This document shows positions 57,316 through 64,000 of a stretch of 64,000 nt of DNA, piece by piece. Within the stretch, counting starts at the first letter, position 1, and every line of letters starts with the position of its first letter. A model generated the notes under the pieces. That model did no database searches and was not told the DNA's origin. It was given only the letters and a program-made list of their open reading frames with translations. This DNA is from Tausonia pullulans (taxonomy: Eukaryota; Basidiomycota; Tremellomycetes; Cystofilobasidiales; Mrakiaceae): positions 930,001 to 994,000 of the forward strand of contig OX637630.1 of assembly GCA_951802195.1 (NCBI GenBank), written 5' to 3'. The position numbers and the translations under genes were made by a program.

Positions 57316-58484
57316 TCAGCTCGCAAAGTACGGCAGCGATCGGATCTGGTTGTCCACGGCCGTGCGAAACTGCCTGTCGGTCGTCCCGCGTCGTCAGTAA
57401 CGCTCGCCTCGTCTCGCCCACCGTCCACGCCAGCTTGACCGATCGATCCTCCGGGACTCACTCGCTGTCCAAGCCCTCCCTCTCCGCCCCACTCTCTCCA
57501 TCGTCGTTCCCCCCCTTCATGGGGTTCCCAACGACCCAAAGCCCATAGGCTCCTGTCGGCCCCCACATGCCCCTCAGTGCCTGTCGGACGTGGGCGGAGT
57601 CGGCGCCCAAGGGCGAGGTGAGGAGGATGAACTTGAGGCCTGTGGGCGCTTCGAAAAGGTGAAGCGCGTAGGAGGGGGTGGTGTAGGTGTGGAAGAGGGA
57701 GGATGGGCTGCGATGGGGGGGAAAGGAGGGCGGTCGTAAGTGGGGCGTGTCGATGGGTGGTGGTTGATGGAGTTTGGGGGGGGGGGGGGGGGGGGGGGGG
57801 GGAAGGATGTGTGTGGAGACGAAACGCGGATACCATCCGTAGCGGCAGGGGCACCGTGGTCACCCGGTCACCCAGACACAGTGGCATGGTGCTGGCCAGA
57901 GCCTCCCGCTCGTGGCCTTGAGACGAGAGCCAACCCGTCCCCTTGAGGGCGCGAATGAACCAACGCGTCGCAGCACGGTCCCTTCCCGCCTGAACGCGAC
58001 CGACTCACCTCCCCGTCAACTTCTTGGCCATGTTCCGCAAACTCAACACGACACCATACACAAGCTTGGCCTCCTCGTCGAACGGCAGACCGCCCTTCCC
58101 TCTCCCACCTCCCCCTCTTCCTCCCGCTGCTGCTGTCGTCGGCGGGGGTGCCGACGTCGCATCTTCCGCCGAGTAGGACGAAGGGTCCGCGAGGGCTGTG
58201 CCTCCGAGCGGGTAAAGGCTCCCTGGTGTGAGCGCCGATCGGCTCTGGCCAGCTAGGTTGGAGGAGGATGGTGGAGGGGCGGGAGCGGGCGAGGGTGTAG
58301 GCGAGACGAGCGGCGAGACGGCTGGGTGGACCAGGCCAGGGCGGGCGCGGGTAACGGGCGTTTGACGGTGCCAGTCGTGGTAGTAGACGACTTCGCAGTG
58401 TCTGAAGAAGGATGTTTAGAGATTGAAGAGGGAAGGCGGGGTGGGGGAGACGCACCGGTCGAAGATGTAGAGAGAGTAGATCAT
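57316..58484 (-). CDS. BET5: TRAPP complex subunit Bet5/TRAPPC1
   Basis: Longin-fold core subunit of the TRAPP complexes, the GEF for Ypt1/Rab1 in ER-Golgi traffic. The start ATG at 58484 gives MIYSLYIFDR; after an intron HCEVVYYHDWHR continues the classic Bet5 N-terminus. A Pro/Ser/Gly-rich insert of roughly 80-90 residues follows, then FDEEAKLVYGVVLSLRNMAKKL, a strand block TPSYALHLFEAPTGLKFILL, and RQALRGMWGPTGAYGLWVVG NPM. The last exon (after a GTGAGT...GACAG intron) reads QFRTAVDNQIRSLPYFAS to TGA at 57316-57318, matching the family C-terminus. One intron contains a 27-base G tract. Tandem with SWR1, which ends 196 bp upstream. Confidence 0.92.
57776..57802. repeat. 27-base G homopolymer in a BET5 intron
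   Basis: The longest homopolymer of the window: 27 G on the plus strand, C on the BET5 sense strand, in the intron before the exon encoding the TYTTPSYALHLF segment. Its true length is probably variable and may be misjudged by sequencing. Confidence 0.8.
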
Positions 58485-58679
58485 GGGGAGGGACGCGACG
58501 ACAGATGGTGGTGAAGGGCGAATCGCGTGGTCCGGCGCGTCAGTCGTCTCGTCTCCCTCTCTCGTCGTCAGGTTCCTCATCTCTCCGCGGGATTGCACAT
58601 GCATAGAACGAAAGGGATAGGATAATCAAGAAAAAAAGAAACACACAAACAAAAACAAATGCAAAAGCTCCAACTCCAC

Positions 58680-61600
58680 TTAGAACCAGACGAACCACTC
58701 GTTGTAGTCCATCTCGACCCATCGGAGCATGTAGTCGTCGACGCTTCCGATGCCATCGTCCTCCTCCTCCTCCTCCTCTTCCTGCTGTTGTTGCTGCTGC
58801 TGCAATTCAGCAGCCTCCATCGCCGCCCTAGCCACTGCCTCACTCCCCTCTTCATCTGCTCCAAAATCGCCCCGATCAACCTCAAGCTCCTCGAGCGCCG
58901 CCGCTCCCGCGACCCGGTCGTCCTCGTCCTCCGCGAGCGCGAGGTCCCGCTCCAGCTGAGCCTTGGAGACCGTCCGTATGATGTCTCTCTGTGGGTGCTG
59001 GTCGACACCAATGATCTTTGCGCGGGCGCGCTCGCGGGCGTCAAGATCTGCTGGGTCCGTCGGTCGGGAGAGCGTCCCAAGGAGGTCATCGCCCAGCATC
59101 TCCTTCCAGTCCATCTTGCCAAAGTAATCGGTCGTGAACTCGCCATCTGGGTTGGGAGGCTGGGTCAGTCATGGTCGAAGGGAGAGAGAGAGAGAGGAGG
59201 CAGGCCCATGCCTACGCACCTTGAATGACAACGTCGTCGAGGAGCCGCTTCTGGTTCGCCTTCTTGAGCATGTTCTCTTCGATCGTGTGCTCTGAGACGA
59301 AGCGGTAGATGTGGACCTCGCGCGTCTGGCCGATTCGATGAGCGCGGTCTTGACACTGCTTGTCGAGCGCCGGGTTCCAGTCCGAGTCGAAGAAGAAGAC
59401 GGTATCGGCTGGATAAAAAAAGGTCAGCGATGAACAAAGGCCACACTTGCCTCCTCGCGGACTCACCTCCCGTCAGGTTAATGCCCACTCCGCCCGAGCG
59501 ACTCGAGGCGATGAAGCAAAAGATGCGCTCGTCCGTGTTGAAGCGCTCCGTGAGGATCTGGCGCTCCTCAATCTTCGTCGAACCATCGAGCCGGAGGTAC
59601 CGGTGGCCACAGTGGCTAAGGAAGATTTCGAGAATGTCGAGGACCTTCGTCATCTGCGTAAAGAGGAGGACCCTGTGGCCACCCTCCTTGAGCGAGCGGA
59701 GCATCTCAAAGAGCTTCTGGAGCTTGCCGCAATCGTACTGGAGGAGCGAGGCGTCCGGGAAGGCGATCTGGTGCGCGACAGCTGAGTGATGCAGTGTGTC
59801 AAATTCCGGGTTTCCCAGCGTCGTCGGATGCGCCGCCGGGTCGAGCATGGGGAGCGCAAGCCGGGCGACGTCAAGCGCTACCGCTGCAGGCGGTACGACG
59901 GAGAACCTGGAAACAAGCACAGATTGGTTCGCGGCACGCGAGGCGTACGAGTGGACGAGCGCATGGACTCTGTCGACCCTTTGAAGAAAGCTTTGGCGGT
60001 TGCGCTCGACAACCTCGAGCGGGAGAAGGTGATCCTGTCGACCGAGCTGACCGACTGTTGCGACAAGCTGAGAAGAGTAGCTGGGGGCTGTCGCGTTACA
60101 GCGAAGACGATTGAGGTAGGCGATGTGCTGCCAGCGTTGGACCTTGGCCAGATGCAGCTGGTGAGCCTGGTATCGCCGCCAGCCGTCGATCGTGCGCGTG
60201 TCCCGGGGAGGATCACTCGGCTGCTCCGTACCAATCTCGGTAACGAGCGGGAGAAGCCGCGAACCGTCGAGCCGGGAACTCGCCTCAAAGATAAAGCTCG
60301 ATGACCCCTCGCGGCCGACGAAGTTGAGGCCAAGGAGATCGAGATTGACGTGTTCGGCGCCTTCATCCGCCAATAGCCGACGACGGATAAAGAGGTCCTG
60401 GATCTCAAAGTCCGCGGCAACCGAACGGGGCATGGCGAATGAGGTGACGATCGGGCGGACCTCGAAGAGATCCGGGTGATTGCACACCTTGCGAAGCTGC
60501 ATGAGACAGTTGGCAATCGAGAGAAAGTTGCCCGACAGGAGCGACGCGCGTGTCTCGGCGCGGGCCATGAACTCGTCGTAGAGAAACCGCTGGCGTTTGG
60601 CGAGCCGGCAGTAGACGACGTGCTCGTACTTTCCCGGCAGCTGCTTCTCTACGTCGGCCTTGAGCCGGCGGAGAAGATACGGCCGAAGGAGCGTATGGAG
60701 CCGGGTGATGGTCGCTTTGGCCTCCTCCGACATTTGGCCGCCAGCCTCAATCGCCTTGTCCATTGGGTCTGTGTTGGTGCAGCGTCAATGTCAGCAAGGG
60801 CAGCTCAGGCGCAAGAAAGAGACCGCCACGCACTCGAGAACCACTCCGAAAACTCCTTGTGATTGGCAAACCCAGTGGCGCCCTCGGGCTGCATACCGGC
60901 TGGCATGAGGAAGTAGAGAAGCGACCAAAGTTCCATCTGCGGGTGACAAGGGGGTTAGATTAAGACTGAACCTACAAGAGACGTGAACCCAGTCTCACGA
61001 GATTGTTCTGGAGCGGCGTGCCCGTCAGCAAGAGCCGGCGCTGGCAGTTAAAGCCGAGGAGCGTCTGCCACCTCTGGGATCGGAAGTTTTTCACGTTGTG
61101 GGCCTCATCCAGGATCATGTAGTGCCATGGCTTGCGACGGAAGATGTGTTGGTCGGCGAGGACGAGCTGGTACGACGTGATGCAGACGTTGAACGCGTTC
61201 TCCGTGTTCCAGCCCTTGCGCTTTTCCTTACGCTCGCGGACGTTGCCGTAGTACGTCAATACTTTGAAGCCCGGGAAGAACTGGAGCGGCAAGGAGATCA
61301 GCATATAGAAACAGATGCAGCAGTGGCAACGGCATCGCACCTTTTTGAACTCCATCTCCCAGTTGAGAATGACCGAGGTTGGCACAATGATGAGGTGAGG
61401 CCCCCAGTGGCCTTTCTCACACGCCAGGTACGCCAAAAGTGAGATGGTCTGGATTGTCTTCCTGCTCGGAGAAAAGGATTTGGTATATCAGTGAAGAACA
61501 TCGGTCGAGACGGACGCGGGGCTAGATACGTACCCGAGGCCCATTTCGTCCGCAAGAATCCCGTTCGTCTCGTTGGCATCGAGACTAGCGAGCCAGTCAA

Positions 61601-64000
61601 GTCCGGCCTGCTGGTACGGCCGGAGATGCCCACGGAAGAGGAATGGTGTCCGGATTCGCTTCGTCCCCGGCGCCAGCCCATTTTCCACCGGGTCGACATC
61701 GTCGTCGGGCGTACCGGTGTTGGCGTCCTCGCCGACAAGTGCGAGCCGGTGGTCCTCGAGTTCGTTGTCCGAGGCATCGTCTGAATCGTCATCCGAGTCG
61801 TTCGAGTCGCTGCTCGAGCCGTCCCCTAGAGAAGGCGATCGTTCTACTCGCTGGATCTTCCCATCAACATCCTCCTCCTGCTTGCTCTCCGCCAGCTCAG
61901 GGGACCTCGCTTCCTCCTGTTCCGTTGCCTCCTCAGCAAGCCCTGAAGCGTCTTCTCTCTGCTCCTCGCTCTCAGCCTCGCCAGCGCCAGGATACCCGTA
62001 CCGACGCATCAGCTCCTCAATGGGCACGTCGGCGTCAGCCAGTAATCCCTCGTCCTCGCTGTCGTCGTCGTCGTCGGCGCCTTCCTGCTCCATCGCCCAC
62101 TCAAGCTCGGCGTCATCGTTGCCGGCAGCCGCATCGGCGTCGACCTCAACGGGGAAATCAACATCGTCAGCATCAGGGTCCGGAGTGTCGTCGGCAGAAG
62201 CGGCGGGGAGGGTCACAGTTGAAGACAACGCCCTGCGCTGGGTGAGTCGGCGGCTGCGGCTAGGACGAAGAAGCCCCGCCGAAGTAGAGACAGCGAGTGG
62301 GGGAGGGGCCGCGGAGATCGCCGCCGTCGAGTCTGTAGCAGGGGCAGAGGGAGACACCGTAGCTTCCTCCTCGACGACCTCCTCCTGGTCAACCTCCATG
62401 GCGATGGGCTCCTCGTCCTCGTCTTCGACCTCCTCAGCCTCGGAAGGGGAGCCGTCGGAACCACGCGCAGATTCCCCGTCGATGGATACCTCCAGGTCGT
62501 CGTCGAGGAGCATGCCGACGACAGCCTCAGTTTCGAGATCCATCAGCTCTTCTGCCTCGTCCTCCTCCTCGTCCGCCTCCTCGTCGCTCTCCTCTTCCTC
62601 TTCTTCTTCCCCATCCTCTTCTTTCTCCTCCTCCTCCTCCTCCTCTTCTTCTTCTTCGTCGTCCGAGACCTCTTCGCCATCGTCAATGTCGGCTTCAGCC
62701 TGGTCACCCTCTCTGACGTCGTCCTCATCGTCACTCTGTGGCGTCTCTCCACCCGCAAACTCTGACCTTCTCTGCCCAAGGAGCGCCGAGCTCCTCTGGA
62801 GCATCAAGTCGAGCGCTTCCTTCCCCAATCGCTCCCTCTCCATCGCCTCAGCCTCCTTCAACCTCGCCCTCACCACCTCCACCGCCACCTTCCACTTGGC
62901 CCTGACAGCCTTCGCAACGTTCCTCGCCCCCAGCCTGCGCAGCTTCTCGAGCTCCCGCTGCGCCCTCTCCTCCTTCCCGCGATCGCGCTCCCAGTGTGCA
63001 GCGATCATCCGCGCAATCTTTTTCGTGCCCGCGACGGGCTCCTTCCCCAAAGCGAGGACATTTCTACGGACGTGCGGGAGGTGAAGGAGGAGTGCTGAGT
63101 GCCGCGAGAGGCAGGCAGGTTCAACGGCGACGAGCTGCGTGACCGTGGGAGCGGCGTGGTGGGAGGCTCGCGCGGAGGCATCAGCGTCTGGGAAGTTGCC
63201 TGCGACATGAGAGGATGATAAGCCGGCAGGTCCCACTCCTGTGGCTGCTCCAGCCGCGGAAGCGGCCAGGGCATTCGAGAGGCGAACAAAGGTGGCCTCG
63301 GGGAGGAATCCGCCGCCCTTGGCGGCATCGAGCCCTCCTAGGCGACCGGCAATACGAAGCTCCTCGATCCTCCGCCTCAACCATGCCTCATGCCGCGCGA
63401 GCTCGTCGAGCCGGGCCCTCGTCGCGTCGTCGAGGATGACCGGGGTGTCCGGGTGTGCCGCGAGGCCAGGGGCGAGCGTGAAAGACTCAAGATAGAGCCG
63501 TGGGGAGGGCGCGGAAGGGGGGGGAGGCACTTGGGAGGGGTGAGTGTAGGTTGGCGGTGGTGGAGGACCGATTCGTCGGTGGACGACTTTGAGGCGTTTT
63601 GGGTTGGGGGAGTCGGAATCGAAGTAGAAGGATGAGGATGAGGGGCTAGCGTTGGACCGTTCCATTGAGGAAGCGACGGCAGCGAGCGAAGCGGATGAGA
63701 AGGACGAGGGGTAAGGTCGCGTACCGTTCGGCCGTTTGATCGGCACGGGTGGAGGTGGCATAGAGCCAGAGGACGAAGCACCAGCACCGTTTCTTAAGGG
63801 CGGAGTGAGAGAAGACGCTCGTGGCGGCCTCCTGAAACCGGGTGGACCAGCGTGCAACCGTCTCGAGAAGGGCACGGGTGAAGGCACCTCCGCCTCGTCA
63901 TCGAACGGAAGAGAAGCGCGTGCCTTTCCCTTGCCTTTGCGGTCGAAGGCAGGCGTTGAGGAAGAAGATGAAAAAGCTGGCAGGGGAGGTGGGGCTGGCG
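58680..64000 (-). CDS. SWR1: SWR1-type chromatin-remodelling ATPase (5' end off window)
   Basis: Catalytic ATPase that exchanges H2A for H2A.Z in nucleosomes. The frame is open to base 64000 with no ATG, so the N-terminus lies beyond the window. An HSA-type region (RMIAAHWERDRGKEER to KWKVAVEVVRARL, about 63010-62830) is followed by a very acidic stretch (62760-61750), then the ATPase: FRGHLRPYQQAGLDWLASL, DEMGLGKTIQTISL (motif I split by intron 61533-61462), LIIVPTSVILNWEMEFKK, ILDEAHNVKN (motif II), [12 protein letters not shown], a long insertion between the two lobes typical of SWR1/INO80-class enzymes, and SSRSGGVGINLTG, DWNPALDKQCQDRAHRIGQT, RFVSEHTIEENMLKKANQKR. C-terminus ends MDYNEWFVWF at TAA 58680-58682. 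Ino80 itself is less likely given the HSA position and the FVSEHTIEENML block. Confidence 0.93.

Noticed and set aside
61573-63084. 503-residue Ser-rich open frame on the plus strand
   Set aside because: It is the antisense of the acidic Glu/Asp codon run of SWR1 (GAG/GAC read backwards as Ser/Leu-type codons); no conserved features and fully overlapping a strong gene.
63885-64000. SWR1 start at 63887
   Set aside because: That codon is GTG, and the frame stays open to the end of the window, so the true start lies outside.
1-64000. tRNA genes, rRNA, CRISPR arrays, LTR or DNA transposons
   Set aside because: I looked for B-box-like GGTTCGA with a folding partner, reverse-transcriptase and transposase motifs and terminal repeats, and saw none that held up.

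Overview
The window looks like nuclear DNA of a GC-rich basidiomycete fungus, probably a Pucciniomycotina yeast of the Rhodotorula/Rhodosporidium/Sporobolomyces type. This placement is an inference from gene content, high GC, dense genes, many short introns (about 50-100 nt, some acceptors in CAAG/GAAG) and CT-rich upstream regions. I made no database search. About 22 protein genes can be read on both strands. I found no rRNA, tRNA, CRISPR array or recognisable transposon.

Layout: 1-10.3 kb holds two chromatin genes in tandem on the minus strand, a KDM5/Lid2-type H3K4 demethylase (its 3' end is cut by the window start) and a FUN30/SMARCAD1 remodeller. TRM112 diverges from FUN30. 11.5-15.4 kb holds a P-loop kinase of the zeta-toxin fold and, divergent from it, an unrecognised AT-hook/coiled-coil protein. 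15.5-25.9 kb is a run of four minus-strand housekeeping genes: a PlsB/DHAPAT-like acyltransferase, the DBP9 helicase, PAM16 and a Kv-beta-type aldo-keto reductase. A gene-free 2.2 kb gap follows.

28.1-41.2 kb carries metabolism and glycan genes: a GT90/CAP10 glycosyltransferase, nicotinamide riboside kinase and the valine/isoleucine enzyme ILV3 (divergent pair), and a secreted GH115 alpha-glucuronidase. 41.4-48.3 kb has a small acidic protein, an F-box protein, a proteinase B inhibitor (I9 family) and cytochrome b2 lactate dehydrogenase. 48.9-57 kb has a kinase-less CRIB protein, an ExoIII-type AP endonuclease-like protein and a Ser/Pro-rich unknown. 57.3-64 kb has the TRAPP subunit BET5 and the SWR1 ATPase (its 5' end lies beyond the window).

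The genes are mostly unrelated housekeeping loci, not an operon or a metabolic cluster. Loose themes are chromatin (KDM5, FUN30, SWR1) and mitochondrial targeting (ILV3, PAM16, CYB2). I found no convincing new multi-gene system. The most unusual things are gene-structure details (micro-exons of 3, 15 and 20 nt, a GC-AG intron, sense-strand poly-C tracts inside introns) and three proteins of unclear function. Internal splice sites are read by eye; where exon coordinates are given, phase was checked by hand.
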